A stretch of DNA of 64,000 bases from assembly GCF_024979255.1 (NCBI RefSeq), contig NZ_JANLCN010000005.1, positions 285,498 through 349,497 on the forward strand. Direction: 5' to 3'. The translations under genes were made by a program, and so were the position numbers. This stretch comes from Herbiconiux moechotypicola (GTDB taxonomy: Bacteria; Actinomycetota; Actinomycetes; Actinomycetales; Microbacteriaceae). The notes under the pieces were generated by a model. It saw nothing but the letters and a program-made list of their open reading frames with translations, searched no databases and was not told where the DNA came from. The first letter of the stretch is position 1, and every line of letters begins with the position of its first letter. Of the stretch, positions 8,470 through 18,037 are shown piece by piece.

Positions 8470-9413
8470 GCGTTGGCCTTCCGCTGGGTGAACTTGAGGA
8501 ACGCGAACGACATGACGAAGGTGGCCAGGGCGAGCACCACCGACATCGCCGCGGCGAGGTTGACGTTGGGCACCGCCGAGGTGGCGTAGACCGCCATGTT
8601 CGGGGTGAACGAGCTCGACACCGAGGCGGTGAAGCTGCGGAACACCTGCGGCTCGGCGATCAGCTGCAGCGTGCCGATGATCGAGAAGATCGCCGTGAGC
8701 ACGATCGCCGGCACCACGAGGGGGATCTTGATGCGCAGGGCGATCTGCAGCTGGCTGGCGCCGTCGAGCTTCGCGGCCTCGTAGATCTCGGCGGGGATCG
8801 ACAGCAGCGAGGAGTAGATGATGAGCATGTTGTAGCCCACGTAGACCCAGGTCACGACGTTCGCGATCGACCACAGCACGAACTGCGGCGAGAGGAAGTC
8901 GACGTTCGAGGTGAGCGCCGTGAACGGCGACAGATTGGGCGAGTAGAGGTAGCCCCACATGATGGCCGCGATCACGCCGGGCACGGCGTAGGGCACGAAG
9001 AAGGCGAGGCGGAAGAACTTCTTGCCCTTCACCAGCGGCGAGTCGAGCAGCAGCGCGAGCACCAGTGCGACGCCGAGCATCACGGGCACCTGCACCACGC
9101 CGAACAGCAGCACGCGGCCGACCGAGGCCCAGAAGGTCTCGTTCTGGAACACCTGCACGTACTGGGTGAGCCCGCCGAACACCTCCACCGGCGGCCCGAA
9201 GGTGCCGTCGCGCTCCACCACGAGCAGCGACTGGTAGATCGCGTAGCCGATGGGCAGCAGGTAGAATAAGGCGAAGAGCACGCCGAACGGCAGCAGGAAG
9301 AACAGGATGGCGCGCTTGTGCTTCACCACGGCGCGGCGCACGCGGGCGGGTGCCGACGCGGGGCCTGCGGGTGCGGGGCCTGCGGGCACTGCGGTCAGTT
9401 CTGTCGTGGTCAC
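8466..9413 (-). CDS. Carbohydrate ABC transporter permease (MalF-like)
   Basis: A 315-residue inner-membrane permease with six or more hydrophobic helices and the EAA loop EIYEAAKLDGASQLQIALRI. The GTG start at 9413 overlaps the beta-galactosidase stop (GTGA at 9410-9413). The upstream in-frame extension is only antisense of beta-galactosidase and is rejected. It pairs with the downstream MalG-like protein. Confidence 0.9.
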   Translation of the reverse strand: MTTTELTAVPAGPAPAGPASAPARVRRAVVKHKRAILFFLLPFGVLFALFYLLPIGYAIYQSLLVVERDGTFGPPVEVFGGLTQYVQVFQNETFWASVGRVLLFGVVQVPVMLGVALVLALLLDSPLVKGKKFFRLAFFVPYAVPGVIAAIMWGYLYSPNLSPFTALTSNVDFLSPQFVLWSIANVVTWVYVGYNMLIIYSSLLSIPAEIYEAAKLDGASQLQIALRIKIPLVVPAIVLTAIFSIIGTLQLIAEPQVFRSFTASVSSSFTPNMAVYATSAVPNVNLAAAMSVVLALATFVMSFAFLKFTQRKANA

Positions 9414-11491
9414 GAGGTCACCTTCGTCTCGTTCGTCTCGTCGGGTCGGGGTGCGGATGCGGATGTGTGGGCGGCTTCGGGCTCCAGGCGAACGACGCGC
9501 ACGCCGCCCGCCGCGATCTCGAGCACGCCGTCGACCTCGGCCTGCTCGATCAGGTCGTACCCGCGGGCCGCGTGGCGAGCATCCGTCGCCCCGTGGTTGA
9601 TGACGAAGAGGTAGTCGCCCTGCGGGCCGCTGCGGCGCACCACTTCGAGCTCGGTGTCGAACAGGGCCGGGTTCAGCGCCACGCCTGCCCGCGCCGTCGC
9701 CTCGCGGAGGGTGCGCGTGAGCGCGGCGGAGTCGAGGTTGGTGGCCAGGTACCAGGCGGTGCCGTCGCCGAAGGCGTTGCGCGTGACGGCGGGGGTGCCG
9801 GGGAGGGGGCCGTCGAGGTAGCTCGCGAGCACCTCGGCGCCGCGGGGGTGCAGGCGCTCGGTCCAGATGTCCGCGGTGGAGCCGTCGTCGAGGCGCACGG
9901 TCTCGCCGGCGTGCAGCGGGAAGAACTCCTCGGTGCTCACGCCGAGCAGCTCGCGGAAGGCGCCGGGGTAGCCGCCCGTGCGCACCCGGTCGACCTCGTC
10001 GGTGACGCCGGAGAAGAAGGTGATCACGGCGTGGCCGCCCTCCGCCACGAAGCGCTCGAGGCGCTCGGCGACGGTATCGGAGACGCTGTGCAGGGCGGGC
10101 ACCACCACGAGACGGTAGTCGTCGAGCGGCGCGCCGGGGGCGACGACGTCGACCGTGACACCGGATGCGCGGAGCGCCTCGTAGGCGCGGTGCACCTGCT
10201 CGAGGTACCGCAGCTCGGCCGTCGGGTGGGAGTCGAGGTCGGTGATCCACCAGGCCTCCCAGCCGAAGACGAGCGCGACCTCGGCCACCACGCGGGTACC
10301 GGTGACCTCGGCGAGGCGTTCGAGCATCCCGCCCAGGTCGACCACGTCGCGCCACACCCGGGTGTCGGTGCCGCCGTGCGGCAGCATCGCCGAGTGGAAG
10401 CGCTCGCTGCCCTGCACCGAGGCGCGCCACTGGAAGAAGCTGATGCCGTCGGCACCGCGCGCCACGTGGGTGAGGGTGTTGCGCAGCATCTCGCCGGGAC
10501 CCTTGGCGATGTTGCGGGGCTGCCAGTTGACGGCGCTCGAGGCCTGCTCCATGAGCAGGTAGGGCTCGCCCTGGGCGAGGCCGCGGGTGGCGTCGGCGGC
10601 GAAGGCGAGCTCGGCGGTGGGGTGCGGCAGGCGGTGGTCGAGGTAGTGGTCGTTGGCCACCAGGTCCATCTCGGGGGCCCAGGTCCAGTAGTCGAGGGCC
10701 TGGATGTGGGCGGTCACCATGAAGTTGGTCGTCACCGGCACGCTGCTGTGGGTGCGGATGAGGTCGCGCTCGGCGACGTAGTGCTCGAGCAGCTCGGCAC
10801 TGGAGAAGCGGCGGAAGTCGATGGCCTGCGCCGGGTTGCCGGTGGCGAGGGTGAGGGCGGGGGTCTGGATGTGCTCCCACGCCGCGTAGCGCTGGCTCCA
10901 GAAAGCGGTGCCCCAGGCCTCGTTGAGGGCGTCGAGGGTTCCGTAGCGTTTCTCGAGCCAGCGGCGGAAGGCGGCGGCGGAGACCTCGCAGTAGCAGTGG
11001 GCGTTGTGGCAGCCGATCTCGTTCGACACGTGCCAGAGCTTCACGGCGGGGTGGGTGCCGTAGCGGCGGGCGACCTGCTCCACGAGGGCCAGGGCGTGCT
11101 CGCGGTAGACGGGGGAGCTGGGACAGAAGCCCTGACGGCCGCCGAACGCGCGGCGGGTGCCGTCGGCGGTCACGGGCAGGGCCTCGGGATGCTCGGCCGT
11201 CAGCCACGGGGGAGGGGAGGCGGTGCCGGTGCCGAGGTCGACGGCGATGCCGTTCTCGTGCAGGAGCTCGATGACGGCGTCTAGGCGGCTGAAGTCGTAC
11301 TGCCCGGGGAGCGGCTCGAGCTGGGCCCAGCCGAAGATGTTGATCGCGACGAGGTTCACGCGGGCTTCGCGCATGAGGCGCACGTCGTCGGCCCAGGTCT
11401 CGGGGGTCCACTGCTCGGGGTTGTAGTCGGCGCCGAAGGTGATGCGGGGCGCGTCTGCGTCGAGCAGCCGGGAGACGGGGGTGCGGGGCAC
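9410..11491 (-). CDS. GH42 beta-galactosidase
   Basis: A 693-residue cytoplasmic glycoside hydrolase of family 42, which cleaves terminal beta-D-galactosides taken up by the coupled ABC transporter. It has a TIM barrel (ITFGADYNPEQW at the start), acid/base E158 in SNEIG, nucleophile E315 in LLMEQASS, and the metal-binding cysteines of the family (GFCPSSP, GCHNAHCYC). GTG at 11491 is preferred over the ATG at 11578: it has an AGAGGA ribosome site, and starting further upstream would place both LacI operators inside the gene. Length fits the family. Confidence 0.92.
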   Translation of the reverse strand: MPRTPVSRLLDADAPRITFGADYNPEQWTPETWADDVRLMREARVNLVAINIFGWAQLEPLPGQYDFSRLDAVIELLHENGIAVDLGTGTASPPPWLTAEHPEALPVTADGTRRAFGGRQGFCPSSPVYREHALALVEQVARRYGTHPAVKLWHVSNEIGCHNAHCYCEVSAAAFRRWLEKRYGTLDALNEAWGTAFWSQRYAAWEHIQTPALTLATGNPAQAIDFRRFSSAELLEHYVAERDLIRTHSSVPVTTNFMVTAHIQALDYWTWAPEMDLVANDHYLDHRLPHPTAELAFAADATRGLAQGEPYLLMEQASSAVNWQPRNIAKGPGEMLRNTLTHVARGADGISFFQWRASVQGSERFHSAMLPHGGTDTRVWRDVVDLGGMLERLAEVTGTRVVAEVALVFGWEAWWITDLDSHPTAELRYLEQVHRAYEALRASGVTVDVVAPGAPLDDYRLVVVPALHSVSDTVAERLERFVAEGGHAVITFFSGVTDEVDRVRTGGYPGAFRELLGVSTEEFFPLHAGETVRLDDGSTADIWTERLHPRGAEVLASYLDGPLPGTPAVTRNAFGDGTAWYLATNLDSAALTRTLREATARAGVALNPALFDTELEVVRRSGPQGDYLFVINHGATDARHAARGYDLIEQAEVDGVLEIAAGGVRVVRLEPEAAHTSASAPRPDETNETKVTS

Positions 11492-11508
11492 GGGCGGGAG
11501 TCCTCTTC

Positions 11509-11522
11509 TGTGAACGCTCCCA
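11509..11522. promoter_or_regulatory. LacI-family operator, proximal copy
   Basis: TGTGAACGCTCCCA is a near-palindrome of the TGGGAGCGCTCCCA type known for actinobacterial LacI sugar regulators. It is identical to the copy at 11555 and lies in the 5' leader of the beta-galactosidase gene. Confidence 0.8.
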
Positions 11523-11554
11523 GAGTCGGCGATGACAACTCCACGCCGAGATTC

Positions 11555-11568
11555 TGTGAACGCTCCCA
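11555..11568. promoter_or_regulatory. LacI-family operator, distal copy
   Basis: Second exact copy of TGTGAACGCTCCCA, 46 bp from the first. It sits directly downstream of the CATAAT -10 box and covers the expected transcription start of the GH42 operon. The two copies could allow repression by looping. Confidence 0.8.
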
Positions 11569-11569
11569 G

Positions 11570-11597
11570 ATTATGCACGGCGGCGTCGGGGTGTCAA
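11570..11597 (-). promoter_or_regulatory. Promoter of the GH42/ABC operon
   Basis: On the minus strand, a consensus -35 TTGACA (11592-11597) is followed by a 16-nt spacer and a -10 CATAAT (11570-11575). The distal LacI operator overlaps the start point. This is the clearest sigma-70-like promoter in the window. Confidence 0.75.
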
Positions 11598-11667
11598 CTC
11601 GGGCTGGTCGGCGACCGCCGTCCGCGGGCTCGCGCGGCCACGCGCATCCGGTCGCTAGGGTGGGGAC

Positions 11668-12690
11668 ATGCCTGCTGCACGCCCGTCGAATTCACGGGCG
11701 ACGATCAACGACGTCGCCGCCCGGGCCGGCGTGTCACGCGGCACCGTGTCGCGGGTGCTCAACGCCGAGGCCTACGTCTCCGACTCGGCGAGGGCCGCCG
11801 TCGAGGCGGCCATCCTCGAGGTGGGCTACGTGCGCAACGAGGCGGCGCGGGGGCTCGTGACCCGCCGGTCGCAGGCGGTGGGGCTGATCGTGCACGAGCC
11901 GCACTCGCTCTTTCTCGAAGACCCGAACATCGGCAGCATCCTTCTCGGCATCAACTCGGCGCTCTCCGAGGCCGACTACCAGCTGGTGTCGCTCGTCGTC
12001 GACTCCGACCGCGACAGCGACCGGGTGGCCGGCTACATCACGGGCGGCTTCGTCGACGGCGTCGTCATCATCTCGGCGCGGGCGCACGACCCCATCGGGC
12101 GGGCCGTCGCGGCCGCGGGCATCCCCGCCGCCTACGTCGGTCATCCGATCGACGTCGAGGGCGTGCCCTACGCGGGCATCGACAACTACTCCGCCGCGCT
12201 CGCCATCACCCGGCGGCTCGTGGCCACGGGGCGGCGGCGCATCGGCATGATCGCGGCCGGACTCGACCGAGACTCGGGTCAGGACCGGCTGGCCGGCTTC
12301 ACCGAGGCGCTCGGGCCGTCGTTCCGAAAAGAGCTCGTCGTCGAGGTGCCGCTGTACTCACACGGGTGCGGCCTCGACGGCATGCGGCTGCTGCTCGACA
12401 CCGACCCCGAGATCGACGGGGTGTTCGCGTCGTCCGACGCCATCGCCGCGGGCGCACTCGACGTGCTGCGCGAGGCGGGGCGCTCGGTGCCGGGCGACGT
12501 GGGCGTCGTCGGCTTCGACGACAGCGCCTGGGCGCTGCGCACCCAGCCCCCGCTCTCCACCGTGCACCAGCCGGCCGGCGAGCTCGGCCGCCGGGCCGCC
12601 GAGCTCGTGCTGGCCCAGCTCCGGGGCGAAGACGTAGGGCTCGGCGGCAGCTTCCTCGACACCTCGATCGTCTGGCGCACCTCCGCCTGA
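11668..12690 (+). CDS. LacI-family transcriptional regulator
   Basis: A 340-residue repressor. The N-terminal helix-turn-helix (residues 12-32; TINDVAARAGVSRGTVSRVLN) and hinge helix are followed by a periplasmic-binding-protein-like sensor domain ending in DVGLGGSFLDTSIVWRTS. It is divergent from the beta-galactosidase operon, whose promoter carries two matching operators. A galactoside inducer is likely. ATG is 6 nt after TAGGGT (11656-11661), so the mRNA is probably leaderless. Confidence 0.9.
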   Translation: MPAARPSNSRATINDVAARAGVSRGTVSRVLNAEAYVSDSARAAVEAAILEVGYVRNEAARGLVTRRSQAVGLIVHEPHSLFLEDPNIGSILLGINSALSEADYQLVSLVVDSDRDSDRVAGYITGGFVDGVVIISARAHDPIGRAVAAAGIPAAYVGHPIDVEGVPYAGIDNYSAALAITRRLVATGRRRIGMIAAGLDRDSGQDRLAGFTEALGPSFRKELVVEVPLYSHGCGLDGMRLLLDTDPEIDGVFASSDAIAAGALDVLREAGRSVPGDVGVVGFDDSAWALRTQPPLSTVHQPAGELGRRAAELVLAQLRGEDVGLGGSFLDTSIVWRTSA

Positions 12691-12709
12691 GCCGGGCCGC
12701 GCACGGTCG

Positions 12710-13195
12710 TCAGAGGTCGACGACGCGGTTCTCGCCCACGTCGGGCTGGCCGCCCGTGACCGCGGCCTTCGCGACCTTGAACAGCGTCACCACCCCGGGC
12801 TCGTCGGTCGACCAGTACTCGGCCGAATCCGCCGTCACCCGCAGCAGGGCCACGCTCGGGTCGTCGCGGCCCTCGGGGAACCAGGCTTCCGCGCTGGTCG
12901 ACCACAGCTCGTCGATCTTCTCGGCATCCTGTACCACCGTCGCGGTGCCCGCGATCGACAGGTATCCCTTGCCCGACTCGAACGCCGCGTTCACGTGCGG
13001 ATCGGAGGCGATGTCGTCGGTCTTGGGGCTCGGATGCTGGGTGAAGAACCAGAGCTCGCCGTCGAACTCCGCCTCCTGCACCCCGAGCGGCCGGCTGTGC
13101 AGCGCCCCGCCGGCGCTCCGGGTGGTGACGAGCGCGATCTTCGAGGCGGAGATGAGCTTGGCGATGGTGGACAGGTCGTCGTCGTGTTCGGTCAT
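12710..13195 (-). CDS. Pyridoxamine 5'-phosphate oxidase-like flavin-binding protein
   Basis: A 161-residue split-barrel protein of the general-stress-protein-26 type. ALVTTRSAGGALHSRPLG and LWFFTQHPSPKTDDI are the FMN/F420-binding strands. The specific reaction is unknown. The start MTEHDDDL is preferred because TAGCGT lies 7 nt upstream and the longer ORF adds a non-conserved Arg/Ala-rich stretch. The gene ends 19 nt after the convergent lacI-type gene. Confidence 0.82.
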   Translation of the reverse strand: MTEHDDDLSTIAKLISASKIALVTTRSAGGALHSRPLGVQEAEFDGELWFFTQHPSPKTDDIASDPHVNAAFESGKGYLSIAGTATVVQDAEKIDELWSTSAEAWFPEGRDDPSVALLRVTADSAEYWSTDEPGVVTLFKVAKAAVTGGQPDVGENRVVDL

Positions 13196-13314
13196 CTGCG
13201 CGACGCTACGCCCGCCGGCGCAGGCGGGCGTGGGCCTTGCCAAACGCACTACGGGGGCGTATCCGCACGCCGTCCCAGATCCCCGGCGTCAGGCTGTGAC
13301 GACGCGACGGCGCG

Positions 13315-14463
13315 TCAGACCTTCGCGTCCTGCTTCGGGAAGACGACCTTCTGCACGATGATGATCGCCGACGCCGCGATCGGGATCGCGACGAGCGCCC
13401 CGAGCACCGACCCGAGCGTGCCGCCGGCCACCGCCGCGATCACCACGATCGCGCCCGGCACCGCCACGGCCCGGTTCATGATGCGCGGGCTCAGGAAGTA
13501 TGCCTCCACCTGCATGTACACGATGTAGTAGATGCCCGCCACCAGCGCCGTGAGCGGCGACGCGAACAGGCACACCACCGTGATGATGATCGCGCCGCTC
13601 AGCGTGCCGACGAGCGGGATGAGTGACGCCAGGAACGCGATGAACGCGAACAGCGCCGGCAGCGGCGCCCCGATGATGCTGAGGAAGATGAGGCTCAGGA
13701 TGCCGTTGATGGCCGCGAGCGAGATCTGCCCCACCACGTAGCGGCCGACGGCCCCGGTCACATCGTCGGTGAGCGAAGCGAAGGAGGCGCGCTTGTTGGC
13801 GGGCACGAAACGGTAGGTGATCTTCTTCATGCTGCGCAGCGACGCGAGGAAGTAGAGGGTGAGGATGAGCACGATGACCGCACCCGTCGCCCCGCTCGCG
13901 ATTCCGGTGCCGACCGCGAGCAGCCCGCCGCCGAGCGCCAGCAGGTTGTTCGGGTCTTGGAAGTAGGCGGTCGCATCCTGCACCGCCTTGTCGATGTCGA
14001 CGAAGTTGCCGATCTGGCTCTGCAGTCCGGTCACGAAGTCGCTCTTGGTGAAATCGTCGACGATCTGCGGGAACTGGTTGATGAAGTTCGTGGCCTGGTC
14101 GACGATGAGCGGGATGACCGCGAACAGCAGCCCCGCGAACACGAGGATGACAGCGGCGAACACGATCACGATGGCCAGCGCCCGGGCCATGCGGCGTTCG
14201 AGCCACGACACCAGCGGGTCGAGCCCGAGCGCGAGGAAGAGCGCCACGCCGATGTAGATGAGCACCGTGCTCAGCTGCGACACCAGACCGCCGATGAGCA
14301 GCGACAGCAGCACGCCGAGCCCGCCCACGAGGCCGATGCGGAAGGCGTTGATGCGCACGGCCGGAAGGCTGGGGGCTCCGGCCACCTGCACGTCAGACCC
14401 CGGCTTCTCGACCGCGGTCGAGGCCGTGTCGCCAGATGCTCTGCTCGGCTTCTTCCGGAACAT
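13315..14463 (-). CDS. AI-2E family transporter
   Basis: A 382-residue membrane protein of PF01594 (TqsA/YdiK-like), with about eight hydrophobic helices and the family's ALDPLVSWLERR block near residues 95-110. Members export autoinducer-2 or ions; the substrate here is open. The start MFRKKPSRAS has a strong GGAGGTGG ribosome site. The N-terminal 45 residues are polar and probably disordered. Confidence 0.88.
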   Translation of the reverse strand: MFRKKPSRASGDTASTAVEKPGSDVQVAGAPSLPAVRINAFRIGLVGGLGVLLSLLIGGLVSQLSTVLIYIGVALFLALGLDPLVSWLERRMARALAIVIVFAAVILVFAGLLFAVIPLIVDQATNFINQFPQIVDDFTKSDFVTGLQSQIGNFVDIDKAVQDATAYFQDPNNLLALGGGLLAVGTGIASGATGAVIVLILTLYFLASLRSMKKITYRFVPANKRASFASLTDDVTGAVGRYVVGQISLAAINGILSLIFLSIIGAPLPALFAFIAFLASLIPLVGTLSGAIIITVVCLFASPLTALVAGIYYIVYMQVEAYFLSPRIMNRAVAVPGAIVVIAAVAGGTLGSVLGALVAIPIAASAIIIVQKVVFPKQDAKV

Positions 14464-14596
14464 CCGGCCACCTCCCTCTCGTTCTGCGCCCACCATAGTC
14501 CTCCCGGCCGACGCCGCCCCGGAGCCCGGGCAGACGATCATGTGAGCCGGATATGATGCACCCACACAGCCACCGCCCGGCCCAGGAGACGATCGC

Positions 14597-17500
14597 GTGC
14601 ATTTTCTCGCCGTAGTGAGCATGAAGAACCGGGCGTTGATCGCCCTCGTCACGATCGTGGTGGCGGTGTTCGGCGGGCTGGCGCTCACGAACCTCAAGCA
14701 GGAGCTCATCCCCTCGATCGAGTTCCCCCAGCTCGCGGTGCTCACCACCTACCCCGGTGCGAGCCCCGAGGTGGTGAACGAAGACGTCTCCACGCCCATC
14801 GAGGCCGCCATCCAGGGCGTCGAGGGCATCGAGACCACGAGCGCCACCAGCAGCACGAACCTCTCCATCATCAGCGCCACCTTCACCTACGGCACCAACC
14901 TCGCCACGGCCGAGCAGAAGATGACGCAGGCGATCAACCGCATCTCGTCGACCCTGCCCGACGACCTCGACCCGCAGGTGCTGAGCGGCAGCCTCAACGA
15001 CCTGCCCATCATCTCGATCGCCGTCTCCAACCCCGACGTCGACACCAAGGCGCTCGCGCAGCAGCTCGAGACCATCGCGGTGCCCGAGATCGAAGACGTC
15101 GACGGCGTGCGCGCCGCCGAGGTGCTCGGCCAGATCGGCCAGCGGGTCACCATCACGCCCCGGCCCGCCGACCTGGCCTTCGCCGGCGTCACGGCCTCCG
15201 ACATCACCGACGTGGTCGAGAACAGCGGCCTGCTCATCCCGGCCGGCACCCTCGTCGAGAACGGGCAGAGCTACGCGGTGCAGGCCGGTCAGCGCCTCGC
15301 CTCGGTCGACGACCTCGCCGCCCTGCCCCTGCCGGCGGTCAAGGCCGACGGCACTCCCGTCACCGTCGGCGAGGTCGCCACCGTGGCCCTCACCGACGAC
15401 CCGGTCACCTCCATCTCCCGGGTGAACGGGCAGGATGCGCTCACCCTGTCGATCACCAAGCTCCCGGCCGCGAACACGGTCGAGGTCTCGGAGGGCGTGC
15501 AGGCGCTGCTGCCCGACCTCGAAGACGCCCTGCCGGGCGCCACCTTCACCGTCGTGTTCGACCAGGCCCCGTTCATCCAGCAGTCCATCGAGTCGCTCGC
15601 GACGGAGGGCCTGCTCGGCCTGCTGTTCGCCGTGATCGTGGTGTTCGTCTTCCTGCTCTCGATCCGGTCGACGATCGTGACGGCCATCAGCATCCCGACC
15701 TCGGTGCTCATCACCTTCATCGGTCTGCAGACCGCCGGGTACACGCTCAACATCATCACGCTCGGCGCTCTCACCATCGCCATCGGGCGCGTGGTCGACG
15801 ACTCGATCGTCGTGATCGAGAACATCAAGCGGCACCTCGGCGCCCTCACCGGCACCACCCTGTCGCCGAAAGAGGCGGCGGCGGCCCGGGCGTCGCTCAT
15901 CGTCGACGCGGTGCGCGAGGTGGGCGGCGCCATCACGGCCTCGACCATCACGACGGTGGCGGTCTTCCTGCCCCTCGCCTTCGTGGGCGACACGACGGGC
16001 GAACTGTTTCGTCCATTCGCGCTCACCGTCACCATCGCCCTGCTCGCCTCGCTGCTCGTGGCGCTCACCATCGTGCCGGTGCTCGCCTACTGGTTCGTGC
16101 GCCCGGCCAAGCCGAAGAAGCCGACGACCGACAGCTCTTCGGCTGAGGGTGCTCCGGATGCACGGGGCGCCGACGGTGCGCTGGTCACGCCCCACGCGCA
16201 CGCGCTCCCCGCCGTGGCCGGTGCTCCGGCCGAGGCGGAGGCGGAGGCTGCTGCGCTGACGCCGGCGGGCTCCGCTCCGCTCCCGTCGCGGCGGGCCCGT
16301 CCGCACGCGCACCGCGCCGATCTCGAGGAGGAGCCGCCCACCGTGCTGCAGCGCGGCTACCTGCCGATCATCCGCTGGACCCTCCGCCACTCCGTCGTCA
16401 CCATCTCCATCGCGATCGTCGTGCTGCTCGGCACGGTGCCCCTCCTCGGGCTGATGAAGACGAACTTCCTCGGTTCGAGCGGGCAGAACACCCTCACCGT
16501 CACGCAGACCGTGCCCGTGGGCTCGAGCCTCGACGCGCAGTCGGCCATCGCCGCCGACGCCGAGGGCGTGCTCACCGGCATCGACGGCGTCGACACCGTG
16601 CAGCTCACCATCGGATCGAGCGGATCGAGCCTGCGCGACGCATTCGTGGGCGGCGGCGACAGCGCCATCACCTACAACATCACCACCGACCCCGACGTCG
16701 ACCAGGAGGCCCTGCAAGACGAGGTGCGCACCCAGCTCGAGGCGCTCCCCGACGCGGGTGAGATCTCGATCTCGGCGTCGTCGGGCTTCGGAGCCTCCTC
16801 CGACATCGCCATCGACGTCACCGCCCCGAACCAGACCGACCTCGCGACGGCGGCGGATGCGGTGGTCACCGCGATGCAGGGCCTCGACGCTGTGTCGCAG
16901 GTGAGCAGCAACCTCAGCGAGTCGCGCCCCTACGTGCAGGTCGCGGTCGACCGTGCCGCCGCCGCCGAGGCGGGGCTCAGTGAGGTGGTCGTGGGCGGAA
17001 TCGTGTCGCAGGCGATGCAGCCCACCTCGATCGGAAGCATCGTCATCGACGACACGAACTACACCATCTACCTGGCGGCGGAAGACCCGCCGACGACCCA
17101 GGAGGAACTCGCGGCCCTGAGCATCCCGACCGCCACCGGGCCCGTGCGGCTCGACTCGCTCGCCACCGTGAGCGTGGTCGACGGCCCCGCCGCCATCACC
17201 ACCGTGCAGGGCGTGCGCACGGCGACGGTGTCGGTCACCCCGAACAGCGACGACCTCACCACGGCCAGCGCCGAGGTGCAGGCGGCGCTCGCCGACGTCT
17301 CACTGCCGGCGGGCGCGCAGGCCGAGATCGGCGGTGTCGTCACCGACCAGTCCGACGCGTTCTCGCAGCTCGGCATCGCCTTGCTCGTCGCCATCCTCAT
17401 CGTCTACGTGGTGATGGTCGCCACCTTCAAGAGCCTGCTGCAGCCCGTCCTGCTGCTGGTCTCCATCCCGTTCGCGGCCACCGGGGCGATCGCGCTGCAG

Positions 17501-17929
17501 GTGATCTCGGGCATCCCGCTCGGGGTGCCGTCGATCATCGGCGTGCTCATGCTCATCGGCATCGTGGTGACGAACGCGATCGTGCTCGTCGACCTCGTGA
17601 ACCAGTACCGCGAGCGCGGGCTGAAGGTGGGGGAGGCGCTCGTGGAGGGGGCCTCGCGCAGGCTCAGGCCTATTCTCATGACGGCGCTCGCCACCATCTT
17701 CGCGCTGCTGCCGATGGCGGTGGGGCTCACCGGGCACGGCGGGTTCATCTCGCAGCCGCTAGCCATCATCGTGATCGGCGGGCTGGTGTCGTCGACGCTG
17801 CTCACGCTCATCGTGCTGCCGGTGCTCTACAACCTCGTCGAGGGCGCTCGCGAGCGGGCACGCGACCGGCGCGAGCAGCGGGCGATCGAGCGGATGACCC
17901 CCCGAACAGGGGTGGATGTTAACAGCTAG
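14597..17929 (+). CDS. RND-type efflux permease (AcrB/HAE1-like)
   Basis: An 1110-residue proton-driven permease with 12 predicted helices in two repeats, each followed by a large extracytoplasmic portion. It has LKQELIPSIEFPQLAV and YPGASPEVVNEDVSTPIE after TM1, the TM4 segment IAIGRVVDDSIVVIENI with the acidic residues of the proton relay, and the second-half counterpart GIVVTNAIVLVDLVNQYRE. GTG start with AGGAG 8 nt upstream. An odd feature is a ~90-residue Ala/Pro/His-rich insert between TM6 and TM7 (about residues 505-590). No adaptor or outer-membrane channel is nearby, as expected for a monoderm cell. Confidence 0.9.
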   Translation: MHFLAVVSMKNRALIALVTIVVAVFGGLALTNLKQELIPSIEFPQLAVLTTYPGASPEVVNEDVSTPIEAAIQGVEGIETTSATSSTNLSIISATFTYGTNLATAEQKMTQAINRISSTLPDDLDPQVLSGSLNDLPIISIAVSNPDVDTKALAQQLETIAVPEIEDVDGVRAAEVLGQIGQRVTITPRPADLAFAGVTASDITDVVENSGLLIPAGTLVENGQSYAVQAGQRLASVDDLAALPLPAVKADGTPVTVGEVATVALTDDPVTSISRVNGQDALTLSITKLPAANTVEVSEGVQALLPDLEDALPGATFTVVFDQAPFIQQSIESLATEGLLGLLFAVIVVFVFLLSIRSTIVTAISIPTSVLITFIGLQTAGYTLNIITLGALTIAIGRVVDDSIVVIENIKRHLGALTGTTLSPKEAAAARASLIVDAVREVGGAITASTITTVAVFLPLAFVGDTTGELFRPFALTVTIALLASLLVALTIVPVLAYWFVRPAKPKKPTTDSSSAEGAPDARGADGALVTPHAHALPAVAGAPAEAEAEAAALTPAGSAPLPSRRARPHAHRADLEEEPPTVLQRGYLPIIRWTLRHSVVTISIAIVVLLGTVPLLGLMKTNFLGSSGQNTLTVTQTVPVGSSLDAQSAIAADAEGVLTGIDGVDTVQLTIGSSGSSLRDAFVGGGDSAITYNITTDPDVDQEALQDEVRTQLEALPDAGEISISASSGFGASSDIAIDVTAPNQTDLATAADAVVTAMQGLDAVSQVSSNLSESRPYVQVAVDRAAAAEAGLSEVVVGGIVSQAMQPTSIGSIVIDDTNYTIYLAAEDPPTTQEELAALSIPTATGPVRLDSLATVSVVDGPAAITTVQGVRTATVSVTPNSDDLTTASAEVQAALADVSLPAGAQAEIGGVVTDQSDAFSQLGIALLVAILIVYVVMVATFKSLLQPVLLLVSIPFAATGAIALQVISGIPLGVPSIIGVLMLIGIVVTNAIVLVDLVNQYRERGLKVGEALVEGASRRLRPILMTALATIFALLPMAVGLTGHGGFISQPLAIIVIGGLVSSTLLTLIVLPVLYNLVEGARERARDRREQRAIERMTPRTGVDVNS

Positions 17930-17970
17930 GAACGAATTTCGGAAGACTGTCGGAACGGTCGGATTCTCCG

Positions 17971-17976
17971 CATAAT
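17971..17976 (+). promoter_or_regulatory. Possible -10 box of the subtilase gene
   Basis: CATAAT in the 108-nt gap before the GTG at 18038. It would give a leader of about 55 nt. No convincing -35 is seen. Confidence 0.35.
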
Positions 17977-18037
17977 CGGAGGACACTCTCACCGGATTCC
18001 TACCTGGGTCTGGTTCACCGCGAGAAAGCAGCCCTAC

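Noticed and set aside
11492..11578. Longer beta-galactosidase start at ATG 11578
   Set aside because: It would place both operators and the expected transcription start inside the coding region; GTG 11491 has a ribosome site.
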